A stretch of 64,000 nucleotides of DNA, from positions 22,754,044 to 22,818,043 of the forward strand of contig NC_072897.1 in NCBI RefSeq assembly GCF_027943255.1, in the 5' to 3' direction. Position numbers and translations under genes: made by a program. Below are positions 20,438 through 30,699 of the stretch, one piece after another (position 1 is the first letter of the stretch; each line of letters begins with the position of its first letter). This DNA comes from Anastrepha obliqua. Lineage: Eukaryota > Arthropoda > Insecta > Diptera > Tephritidae. Below the pieces are notes generated by a model. The model had not been told where the DNA came from and ran no database searches. It saw only the letters and a program-made list of their open reading frames with translations.

Positions 20438-23400
20438 ATGACTGAAGTAATATTTACACAGATAAATCTGCAGCCTAGCAAAACGTCTACGGCTCTTCTG
20501 TACCGTAGGCATGCTAAACTGCAAACAAACCCACATATAATACTAATAGAAACACCATGGGTATGTCACAAGCGTATCTGTGGTCTAGGTGCTATGTCGT
20601 GGGGACAAATACTTCATTGTGAAGGGAATGTGAGACCACGAGAATGTATTATCATGCCGAGGTTGATCGAATACACGATGTTAAAAGAGCTATGCTCCGG
20701 AGATATCGTTGTTGCAAAAGTAAAGTACTTGAAGAGTAGGAACAGTGACGAAGCTATCATAGTTTCGGCCTACCTACCCTACAACTCTTTACAGCCACCT
20801 CCTTCGAGGGAGCTAAGAGAAGTCCTCAAGTATGCAGAATCCAATAATCTGAGGTTAATAGTGGGTTGTGATGCAAACCCACAGAACATTGTATAGGGAA
20901 GCAGCAAATGCAACCCCAGAGGTCTCAAGTTACTGGATTTTATCCTGTCATCCGATTTGGTCATTCAAAACACTGGTAACAAACCAACTTTTGTGACCAG
21001 AAGGAGACAAGAGGTGATTGATTTAACACTTACCAATAGCTCAGTTGGAAATCAAATCAACCGATGGCGAGTTTTGGAAGAGGACTCTCTTTCTGATCAT
21101 CGTCTTATCGAATTCCGACTGGGAATTGACACAATATCAATACCTTCCGGTAGGAATCTTCGAAATGTGGACTGGGACAGGTATGGTGAGCTTGTAACAG
21201 AGCGATTACCTAACCTGAAAAAACTCAAATCAATAGAAATGATTGAAGATGCTACTAAGAAATTAGAAGGTACTTTAATTAATTTCTTTGAGAAACTGTG
21301 CCCACTCAGGGAAAGTAGACAGGGGAAACCGGTTCCATGGTGGAACTCTGAACTGTCGAAGTTTCGTGTACGGTCGAGGAAACTTCTTAATAAGGCCCTA
21401 AAGACCAAAATAGAAAAGGACTGGGCTAATCATCGACTTACACAGAGAGAATATAAGAAAAAAGTACGGAAAGCCAAACTTGAATCCTATAGAAATTTCT
21501 GCAGAACGTCGAAGAAATGAGGAAAACAGCGAGACTTTGTAAGGTCCTGCATCTAGACCGCTCAGCAAGGCTGGATTCCATTCGGAAATCTGATGGTTCT
21601 TACACCATTTCCAAATCGGAAACGTTTAATGCTCTACTCGAAACCCATTTTCCGGGCAGTAGAACTCTCTCTGAAGAAGAGAGTGACATAAACAATAACG
21701 GTAGTAACGGTGGAACCTCTTGATACAGCTGGTATATTGCGAGTCGAATAGTGACAAACGAATCTATAAGGTTTTCCTTTTCATACTGTAAGTCACCTGG
21801 ACCTGACGGAATGTATCCATCAATGCTTAAAAAAGGAGGAGACAGGCTGATTGAGGCCCTGAAAGGGATCTTCACAGCCTGTCTTGCATTTGGTTATAAA
21901 CCATCCCAATGGCGACGCGTAAGAGTAGTATTTATTCCGAAACCAGGAAAAGATGACTTTTCCTTAGCAAAAAGTTTTAGACCAATCAGTTTGACATCGT
22001 TCGTGTTGAAAAGTCTAGAACGAGTGGTGGAGAAACATATTTGAGTGGGGGTATTGCCGAGAAGTCCACTTAGTAGAAATCAACACGCTTACCAGAGTGG
22101 AAAATCATGTGAATCAGCCATACACGATCTTGTTAGCAAGATTGAAGCCGGGCTGGAAGCTGACGAATACACGATGGGCGTATTCGTGGACATTGAGGGG
22201 CTTTTGATAATGGCACTTTCGGCTCGATATGTTCTTCTGCCGAACGACACGGAGTTAGTCAAACCACTGTAAGATGGATATATTCCATGCTCTCTGAGAG
22301 GCTGTTAACCGCTGGTGGAAGCAGTGACGAACTAGTCACCGTCGTGGCCAAGCAAGGATGTCCCCAAGGGGGTGTTCTTTCCCCGCTGCTGTGGTGCTTC
22401 GTCGTATACTCTCTATTAGTGGAGATGCAGGAACTCGGTTTATTCATCATGGGTGCCATGAGTACAACCTCTGGTGATGCCCTAAATGCTATGCTTGATT
22501 TGCTCCCCTTGGATCTTAAGATACAATAGGAAGCAATGTGTAGACTCCATAAATATGGTTTCTGGCACGACGATGGAACTTCGGGACACAGAAAAATCCT
22601 TAAGTTGCTATCGGAGCAGTATCCACTGTTTTTGGCACCTAGAGATGACCTGATACAGTTTCATTTGGAAGGAAATTTGATGTCAGATTTCCATTGCGTG
22701 AGCAATGGAGCAATCCAGAATGCATGCAGGAAGGTTTGACGGATATTTTCTTTACCGATGGGTCCGAGAATGAAATAAGGTCTGAAGCCGGATGGTACTT
22801 AAACGATAGTAATAAGTATCACTATGCTATGGGGGGAATGGCAACTGTTTTCCAAACAGAAGTTTTTGCCATCATTCTTTCAGGAATGGATAATCGAGAG
22901 GAGATGGAGCGGGAAAACAGATTGGAGTTTTCAGTGACAGTCAGGCTGCACTGAAGCCCCTAGAGGACACGAAGCAAACCTCAAAGATTGTTCAAGAATG
23001 TAAGAAGAACCTCAATTCTGTCGCAAGACAAAACAGGCTTGTACTTATATGGGTTTCGGACACTCCGGTGTTCAAGGGAACGAAATTGCCGACGAATTGG
23101 CCAACCGAGCCAATAATCGGAACCAGTTCCGCAGGAATCAAGAATTGGATCAGCGATTATGTAGGCAATCGTCATAAAGAGCGATGGTCCGGTCTAGAAC
23201 ACTGCAGAACTGCAAAGTATTTTGTGACAAGTCCGAACAGAAAACTTTCAAACTTTCTACTAAAACTTAGAAGGAAAGACATTCGGTTGATGGTCGGGAT
23301 CTTTACAGGACACAACCCATGGGGTCAACATATGACCACCATTGGAATCATCGAGAACCCGGTATGCCTGTCATGCTTGGAGGAGGCGGATAGCACTGAG

Positions 23401-23538
23401 CACTTTCTCTGTGAGTGTCCTGCTCAGGGCTATGAGTTTTGGGTTCCGATGTCATGAGAATGAGTAATATTCGTTCTCTAAAACTGGAGGATATTTACAG
23501 ATTTGGCAAAAAATCTGGAAAAGTCTCACAGGACTAAT
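20438..23538 (+). pseudogene. LINE E ORF2: endonuclease, RT (deleted core), RNase H
   Basis: Endonuclease (20438-21520) shows TQINLQPSKTS, CDANPQNIV followed by a TAG at 20894-20896 where copy M has Trp, and DSLSDHRLIEFRLG. Frame changes follow near 21505 and 21722. RT shows YCKSPGPDGMYPSML, SFRPISLTSFVLKSLERVVE, a TGA at 22042-22044, and motif A as VDIEGLLIM because of a one-base loss near 22200. CPQGGVLSPLLW is present, then a deletion joins EMQELG to MGAMSTTSGDALNA so YADD is gone. RNase H (FFTDGSENE; GHSGVQGNEIADELAN in pieces) and a C-terminal PVCLSCLEEADSTEHFLCEC finger close it. Confidence 0.8.
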
Positions 23539-23714
23539 TATCTCTATCTCTGTCTCTATTATTTCCTATCTCTTTCTCTGATACTTTTCTCCATCCCTCC
23601 TTGACTATCTACCCTCTTTCCAGAGCTCTAAATACAATGGGCGTTTTAGCCTGAATGTTTTAGGATCCACCAAATCTGCTCCTTGGCTCGACCTTTTTAA
23701 ATTTCAAATTTCAG

Positions 23715-25935
23715 TTTGAAGTGTTTTACTGTTTTTTCTTTTCTCAAGTGTTGGCCACCAAACTAATACACCGTATGTCATGATAGGCCTTACCACTGCT
23801 GTATATAGCCAGTGTACTATTTTTGGGGTTAGGCCCTATTTTGCTCCAATAATTATTTTGCTGTATATAGTGCTGTGGCTGCTTTTTTTACTCTATCATC
23901 AATAATTTGTTTCCACGAAAGCTTCCTATCTAATACTAGTCATAGGTAGCTTGCTTCTTCCCATCATTGACATTGTGATTCCCTCAAGGGTGGGGGGCTT
24001 AGGACAGGTATCCTGTGTTTTCTGGTGAAAATGGTTAGGTCTGTTTTGTTAGGATTTACTTCAAGACCACTCGATACAGCCCACCTGCTTACATTGTACA
24101 AAGAATTTTGCATTATATTGCAGAGGGTATCTGGGAATTTCCTCTTATTATTATTGCAGCATCATCTGCGTAGGCCACTACGTGTGTCCTCCTTTCCTCT
24201 AGATTCTTTAACAATCGATTCATTGCCAGTATCCACAGCAGAGGAGAAAGTACATTGCCATGAGGGGCACCCCTCTTGACGTGACGAACCTGTCTAATAA
24301 CAACTGTTCCATAAATTTCACAAGGCCCTCGGCGACACCCAAATCAGTCATCGCACTTGTCTCAGTAACTAGTGAATTTAGAGCTGTCTCTGTGGTTTTA
24401 CCTTTAGAGTATGCATGTTGTAAACTCGCGAGTAGCAACGGTGTCAAGATTTCCCTTATAAAGGTGTATATTAAACGCTCTAACGTCAATAGTAATGAGA
24501 AAAGGCTAAGAGGTCTGAAGCCTTTGGCTTTCGTATGCGAGCTCCTACCGGCCTGTGGTCTACAAATTACCCTGGCTTCTCTCCACCCTAGGGATACGTA
24601 ATTCAGTAGTAGTGTTGCTCTGAATATAGTTATCAGCCATTTCATAATGTTGCACATTGTCTCAAGTGGTCCCAGTGTTTGGTATGGTTGGAAGTTTTCT
24701 ACAGCCCAAGCTACAGCCCATTAATAATTTGCTGTCGCAGGCTTTGCTGTCCAGTATCAGCTCACTTAGCAGTTTCGACGGTACTTGTTACCATCTGTCT
24801 TTCAGCTTATCGTTGTTGTGTCTGTGTTGCTATATTTATGGATCATATATCTAGTTAGTGCTGTTTTTGCCATTATACAATACCTTATTTTACCTTCACA
24901 ATCTGCAGTGTATAGCTTGTAGGTTGATGTCCCCTACCCACCGATACGCCCTCCATTGATACATGGCTCCTGAATGAGGAAAACATCAGGATTGTCTACT
25001 GCCATGCGATCGATTAGGGCTTCTGACGCTAGTTTACTGTGGTGCAGATTTATTTGAATAAGACGATTGGTTAAGGTGGTATTCACATCTTCTTCCGATT
25101 CGCTTTATAGCTCTCTTTCTGAGTATGTTTTACTCTTACCAGCTATCAGCTTAGTTGTCGTACTCGTACTCATTTTCTCTAGTCTAGCTGTGAGCTGATA
25201 CCCTAACGAACAATATCATTCTAAGTCGATGCTCTCGACGTCGGTTGAGATCTCCATTGTACTGTCAAAAACCTTGACAAATTTCCAGCCCGCCGTTGGA
25301 AGGCTTGGATTACATGCAGTTATGATTTGCATTATTATTTGTTGTGGGTCAGAGGGTGTAGGAACCCAAACTCATGCTCTCGGGCGAAACGGGATATTCT
25401 TTTTGTCGACTACCACGAGCTTCGCTCCAAGGTAGACTTCTCCGGTCTTAACTATTGCTGCACTTCCAGCGTTTTCAGCATCAGAGCAGTCTGCACCTAT
25501 TTCCATCGGGCCGTGGGAATTCTTCCTTCAGGATCACCCTCATCCAGGCCAATGATGACGCGATTTCGGGCCACTTCGGAAAACGTTTTGTTAGGCGCTA
25601 TGCCTCGCGGTCTTTTCGTTAATGGTTTGATTTCTTTAGTCTCTCTGACTTTTGGTGGCAGCTGAGAGTGTATCATAATAGGCCTTTCGGGGGTGAAGTA
25701 AGGCTCCTTCGCCCACTCTATCGACTCTTTTACCTCCCTTGTCAGCACCTCCGCTGTTGGTGGTGTTTTGTCCAAGTGCCCCGCTTCGGTTGGATCAGTG
25801 ATCCTTACTGTCGGCCGTCTTCCAGCGAGAGCACTGGTCTCGGTTCTTCTTATGGCAGTATCTTTCCAAGTTCTCAACATATCCACACAATGTCGACTAA
25901 TTGGGTAGGTTCCGACTAGTACTGGAACTGGGCTT
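23715..25935 (-). pseudogene. R1/LOA-type LINE F, broken
   Basis: Minus-strand order: ORF1 end (25886-25497, with KTFSEVARNRVIIGLDEGD, a DUF4780-type start), decayed sequence, endonuclease start near 25070 (RLIQINLHHSKLASEALIDR, FLIQEPCI), a deletion, RT near 24650-24220 (SHTKAKGFRPLSLFSLLLTL, QHAYSKGKTTETALNSLV, SRGVPL) and a thumb region (LVLDRKLSWKQIIDDRV) near 23900. It ends at about 23715 where LINE E's 3' end abuts. RNase H is absent here but present in LINE D on the far side of E. Confidence 0.68.
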
Positions 25936-27288
25936 AGCCAAGTGAAGCCAAGTCGTTCTCCAACTCATCTTTCCAGCACAAAGGAGGCCCTTCTCTTCCT
26001 CTGCTACCACCAGGTGGTACCACATCGAGTACTTTCAGAGCCGGAGCGTTTGTATCCATCCGAACGATATGACCCATCCAGCGTATCCGCTGGATCTTTA
26101 TTCGCTGCTCTATGTCTATGTCGTCGTAAAGGCCATACAGCTCATCGTTCCATCACCTGCGATATTCGCCGTTGCCAACGTGCACCCTGTCTGAAACCTC
26201 ATTTGGTATCAAACGGCTCGAAAAGGTCCTTCCCAATTCTGACGGCGGTGCTGGAATTGAGCAACGTCATCTTGCATAGCCGTATTAGTTTTGTGGGGAT
26301 AGCAAATTCACACATCCCGGCATACAAGTAACTTCTTTCCGTACTATCAAATACAGCTTTGAAATCGACGAAGAGGTGGTTCGGGTCGATTCTTTCTTGG
26401 GTGTTTTCAAGGATTTGGCGTATTGTGAATATTTGATCGATGGTAGACTTTACAGGTCTAAAGCCATACTTATAAGGTCCAATCAGTTGGTTGACGGTGG
26501 ACTTCAACCTTTCCCACAATACGCCTCCTAGAACCTTATAGCCGATATAAAAAAGGCTAATCTCGCGGTATTTGACACAGATTGCAGGATCACGCTTCTA
26601 ATGGATTGGACAGAGTACACTTAAATTCCAATCGGCAGAAATGCTTTCATCCGACCATATTTTGCATAGGAGCTGATACATGTACCTTGCCAGCTCCTCG
26701 TCCCCATGTTTGAAAAGCTCAGCCGACAGTCCGTCGGCGCCCGCGACTTGTTGTTCTTTAGGCGTGTCATCGCTATTCTCACCTCGTCATGGACGGGTAG
26801 CGGAACGACAACTCCGTCGTCAACGATTGGGGTATTTGGATTTTCACCTTCTCTGTGACATGCGTAGCTATCACTATTTAACAGTTGCGAGAAGTGTTCC
26901 CTCCATAATTTAAGATTGCTCTGTATGTCAGTCACCAGATCGCTGTCTTTGTTCTTACAGGAAAACACCCCGATCTTAAAACCTTCTGTAAGCCGCCAAA
27001 CTTTCTGGTAGAATTTTCGTGCATTCATCCTATTGTCCAGCATCTCAAGCTCCTCGCACTCACGTATTTCGGCCTCTCATTCTTCTTTCGGATAATACGT
27101 CTCTCTTCCTTTTTTAGCTCTCTGTAGCGATCCCATATGGCTTGCGTTGCACCCGATCGCAGCGTGGCTCTATAGGCGGCATCCTTTCTTTCTGCGGCAG
27201 CATGACATTCCTTGTCGTACCAATTGTTTTTTCGGGCTCACCGGAATCCGATTTCTTCTTCGGCGGCGGTACGCAGGGAACGAGAACT
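25936..27288 (-). pseudogene. LINE G reverse transcriptase part, broken
   Basis: Reading leftward: KNNWYDKECHAAAERKDAAY, ATQAIWDRYRE, ARKFYQKVWRLTEGFKIG, LWREHFSQLLNSD, then LIGPYKYGFRPVKSTIDQIF, LFVDFKAVFDSTERSYLY (motif A, with the Asp of VDF kept) and RLCKMTLLNSSTAVRIGKD. After FEPFDTK the sequence jumps, by deletion of the YADD core, to the C-terminal GSYRSDGYKRS..WKDELENDLASLG region. Fragment C at 17183-17930 is a second copy, also internally deleted but retaining YADD. Confidence 0.75.
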
Positions 27289-27302
27289 GCTGCTCCATTA
27301 CT
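27289..27302. repeat. Target-site duplication of LINE H (left copy)
   Basis: GCTGCTCCATTACT occurs here and at 29147-29160, perfect over 14 bases, immediately outside LINE H. Confidence 0.9.
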
Positions 27303-29146
27303 GTTATTGTTGTTTTAACAGCATTGAAAGCCCTGTCAGTGTAGGTATATCACCGGTCGTCTTAGGTGGTGACGGTCTCCCGGTGGATGTCGTTTATTGA
27401 CTGTCTAAATACTGTCCGGTCCAGCAAGTTGCGGTCAGTTTTGTTCTGGATTTCGTCAGCGTAGTCTAAGAGGTGTCTCCTGACGTGCCTGGGAGGCGGC
27501 TCAGGCTCAAGCAGGCTGAGCAGTTTGTTGTGCTCCACTACTGGGAGCATTTGCGCCTCGTTATGTAGGTGTTGGATGGGAGACATCAGGAGGCACCCGG
27601 TCGCTGTCCGAATGGCGGTATTTTGACATGTCTGTAGCTTTGTCCACTGCGTATAACTAGTTCCAGGCGACCAGACAGGCGCAGCATAGTTTAGAACCAA
27701 CCGGCCAATTGCCTTAAATGTCGAAAGCGACAGTTCTTTGTCTTTGCCCCAAGTGCTGCCGGCCAGCGATTTGAGTACTTTGTTGCGATTTTGGACTTTA
27801 GTGGCAATTGCGGTTGTGCGCGCAGAGAAGGAGAGCAAGCTGTCAAAGGTTACACCCAAAAACTTGGGGTTATTTACCGTCAGTATTGGTGTGTCATCGA
27901 CTTTTACCTTAAGGGACAGCTTGACCTCCTTTGTCCACGTGGTAAAGAGGGTCGCCGTGGACTTGGTGGGGGAAAGTTGGAGATGAAAAAGCGAGAAAGG
28001 TCGGTGAGGTAGTTGTTCACTTTGGAACACAGGCCATCAATGTCATTGCCCGACACCAATATCGTGCAGTCGTTAGCGTATGAGATCAGGGAAACTCCTA
28101 CTGGTGGTTGGGGGAGCTTCGAGATGTAGAAGTTAAGAGCAAGGGAGAAAGGACACCACCCTGCGGTACACCTTTATCTTCCTCTGCTTTGATGGTTGAT
28201 CTCGAAAAATCACTGACGAGTGCCGACCGCTCAGGTAGTTTGCGGACCACCTCATCAGCTCTGGCAGGAGTGTCGACTGATAAATATCATCTAGTAGCGT
28301 GGAATGGCTGACTGTATCGAAAGCCTTCTTCAGGTCCAACGCTACTAGGCCAGTCCTCTCGCAGGGGTGGTTTTGGTTAAGCCCGCGGTTTATATGGGCG
28401 TTTATGGCGGTGAGTGCAGTGGTGGTGCTATGCACTCGTCGGAATCCGTGCTGATGTGGGGCTGGGGCCAGGTGTTTCGTGAAGAGTGCGAGTAGGAGGA
28501 CTTCAAGTGTCTTCACTACTGGGGAAAGGAGAATTATCGGCCGATAAGATTCCTTTTGGTTGGCGGCTTTCCCAGGTTTCAGTAGTGGGACCACTCTCCC
28601 TGCTTTCCATTTGTCAGGGATGATGAGAGTGGCCAGGCACAAATTGAAGACCCTTGTGAGGAATCCTACTCTCAGGGTAGCACGACGTTTGGTTCTGTCG
28701 ACTGGAGGATGCAGTATGAAAAGCCGGCTAAAATAACTCGCGCATCTCTTCGGGTTCGACGAAGTGCAACCGTTGAAGGTGATAGCCACCTTGTCGTTCT
28801 GCTTCGTCGGGTTCGACAGGAACCTAACGGTGGACCAGAGCTTACTCACCCCAGAGGTGAAGTTACAAGTCTTCAGGTGCTGAACCCATTTGGTCCGCTT
28901 ATGTTTGGTTTACCAGTTGCCGGATCTCCAAATTGAGATTCCTTATGCGGAATCCCCGGGATCGGCCTGGCGTAGGTGGTCACGCTCATTTGCTAATCTG
29001 GCTGCTTCGGCTGGATAATGGGGGCGAATGTCCTTAAAACTTCCAGTTGGAATGAAGCGAGCCACGGCAGCTGTGAGCACCTTGCAGAATGCGCGTTCGC
29101 CTACGTGCACATCAGTGGGGATGGGAAGAGCGGCGAAGGAGTCCTC
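27303..29146 (-). mobile_element. Jockey-clade LINE H, 5'-truncated
   Basis: A 1844-bp minus-strand insertion within LINE G, bounded by the 14-bp duplication. It holds the end of the endonuclease-RT linker, the RT and the C-terminus of a jockey-clade element, and ends in a short AACAATAAC-type tail. 5' truncation is the usual outcome of target-primed reverse transcription. Confidence 0.9.
27362..29130 (-). pseudogene. LINE H reverse transcriptase, 5'-truncated and broken
   Basis: Minus-strand reading: GERAFCKVLTAAVARFIPTG, KDIRPHYPAEAARLAN, then TKWVQHLKTCNFTSGVSKLW, KESYRPIILLSPVVKTLE, QHGFRRVHSTTTALTAINAH, LVALDLKKAFDTVSHSTLL (motif A, Asp kept), frameshifts around 28140-28165 at GVPQGGVLSPL, then LISYANDCTILVSGND, where the YADD first Asp is Asn (near 28070). 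The thumb and C-terminus follow (TKSTATLFTTWTKEVKL, KSLAGSTWGKDKEL, NYAAPVWSPGTS). It ends at 27362 after HRETVTT. There is no RNase H. Confidence 0.85.
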
Positions 29147-30117
29147 GCTGCTCCATTACTCGTGCATGCCGGTTTGTTGGGCAGTGCTCTCTGAGAGCAG
29201 GAAAGAGAGTCGAGTTGCGAATCTTCTAGCTGTCTGTTGCGATTGCAGCATTTTGATGTCGAACATTCTTTGCGTAGGTAGATGTACGTTTTTTGCTGCA
29301 CAGAGGCGTGTGCGCAGTTTGGCTGCAACAAGATAATGATTCGAGTCGATGTTGGGTTCTCGGAGCGTAGTACATCTAATACACTAGACGCGTGTCTTCC
29401 ATCTATCACAACATCATCGATCTGGTTTCGCGTTTTTCGATCAGGGGACAGTCAAGCAGCTTGGGGGATCTTTTTATGCTGAAATCTGGTTCTGCAGACT
29501 ACCTTGTTTTGGTTTCCGGCGAAGTCGATCAGCCTCTGTCCGTTACCGGATGTTTCGTTGTGCAGGCTGAATTTTCCGACTGTGGGACCAAAAATCCCCT
29601 CCTTGCCCACCCTGGCGTTGAAGTCGCCATGCACGATTTTTATGCCGTGGCGGGGGCAGCGCTCATAGGAACGTTCCAAGCGCTCATAGAAGGAATCTTT
29701 GATCGCATCGTCCTTCTCTTCCGTCGGGGCGTGGGCGTAAATTAGCGAGAAGTTAAAAAACCGGGCTTTGATGGATTATTGCAAGACGTCCACCGGAGTG
29801 AAGGACAGCACTTGGCCACGAAGTCTCTCTCCCACAACAAATCCATCACCGAATTTGCGCTCCTTCACATGGCAGCTGTAGTAGACGCCACAAGGTCCTA
29901 CGCATTTCTTGCCTTGTCCCGTCCATCGCCTTTCTTGAATGGCAGTGAAGTCAGCCTTTACTCTCACGAGGACATAAACTAGCCAGGCAGATGCACCTTC
30001 CTCATTAAGGGACCGGACATTCCAGGTGCATTCCCTCAAATCGTATTCCTTAGTTCGTTTGCAGCGGTCGCCATCATTATAGGTAGATCTCATCCGTTGC
30101 TTTTTTAACCTTTTCAT
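29147..30117 (-). pseudogene. LINE G endonuclease, broken
   Basis: ATG 30117 gives a basic start, then CTWNVRSLNEEGASAW, TAIQERRWTGQGKK, then after frame changes GIKIVHGDFNARVGKEGIFG and NGQRLIDFAGNQNKVV, and a Leu-rich linker with AKLRT-like and QQTARRFATRLS pieces. The WNVRSL, QE-RW and GDFNA(K/R)VG motifs are those of RTE-type apurinic endonucleases. At least three frame breaks occur. It runs directly into LINE H at the 14-bp duplication. Confidence 0.75.
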
Positions 30118-30699
30118 TGGGGCGGATTTTTAAGTGGCGGGTCCCAAATCCAGCGCACAACCAGCTGTCCGGAAATGCTTCACCTTCTCACGTTAGCTCA
30201 CTCCCGAACTGGTGTTCGGAAGCTACCCAGAGGATACGTGGGCTAGTCCCGGACGTTGAGAGCTGTTTGAACCATATGCAGAAGAACGGTCCTGTCCACT
30301 CCCAAGTGAATGGCGATCAGTAACTTTCGCCACTTGCGTGGACATCTACATATGGAACCATCTGCCCTTTACTTCAAACCATAGTAAAACTCTATTCTAA
30401 AATGCTGTACTATTAAAGAGTAGCACACACTTGCCCGTGAAGACTTACCTTACCTAGCTACCTCTCAATTGCGTGCAGGGTGAGAACTGTGGTACCTATT
30501 ACCAGTCGGCACCTTCGGGGAGAGTTCAGTGGAGAGGTTTTTGTAAACCTTCAATTGTTAGCACCCTTTAACTCACAACTGAATGGAATAAAAAGAAAAA
30601 TAGCAAAAGAAAAAGTAATGGATTTATATTTCGCTACAGAAATCCTTACAAGATCCTTACAAGACAGATATAAAGGAAGCTTAAAAGGTGGAGGCTTGT

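Larger units (their letters stand above)
19021..23705 (+). mobile_element. R1/LOA-type LINE E
   Basis: A 4.7-kb plus-strand LINE with a leader, ORF1, ORF2 (endonuclease, RT, RNase H, C-terminal finger) and a 3' UTR ending CTTGGCTCGACCTTTTTAAA. LINE M at 52371-56003 on the other strand is a second copy of the same family with the same 3' end. E has lost the RT YADD region by deletion; M retains it. The boundaries are approximate. Confidence 0.82.
25936..30480 (-). mobile_element. RTE-type LINE G, interrupted by LINE H
   Basis: The endonuclease part (30117-29147) and RT part (27288-25936) are separated by jockey-clade LINE H, which is flanked by a perfect 14-bp duplication; removing it joins the reading as SSSRSLRTAAEEEIGFR. 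The family resembles endonuclease/RT sequences that databases often label 'craniofacial development protein 2', which are RTE-type LINEs. Upstream of the ORF, 30120-30480 looks like the 5' leader. RTE assignment is from memory of the family and is moderate. Confidence 0.7.

Noticed and set aside
29776..30117. A host gene related to 'craniofacial development protein 2'
   Set aside because: That label is commonly attached to RTE-type LINE endonucleases; here it leads into an RT region after removal of LINE H, so it is LINE G.
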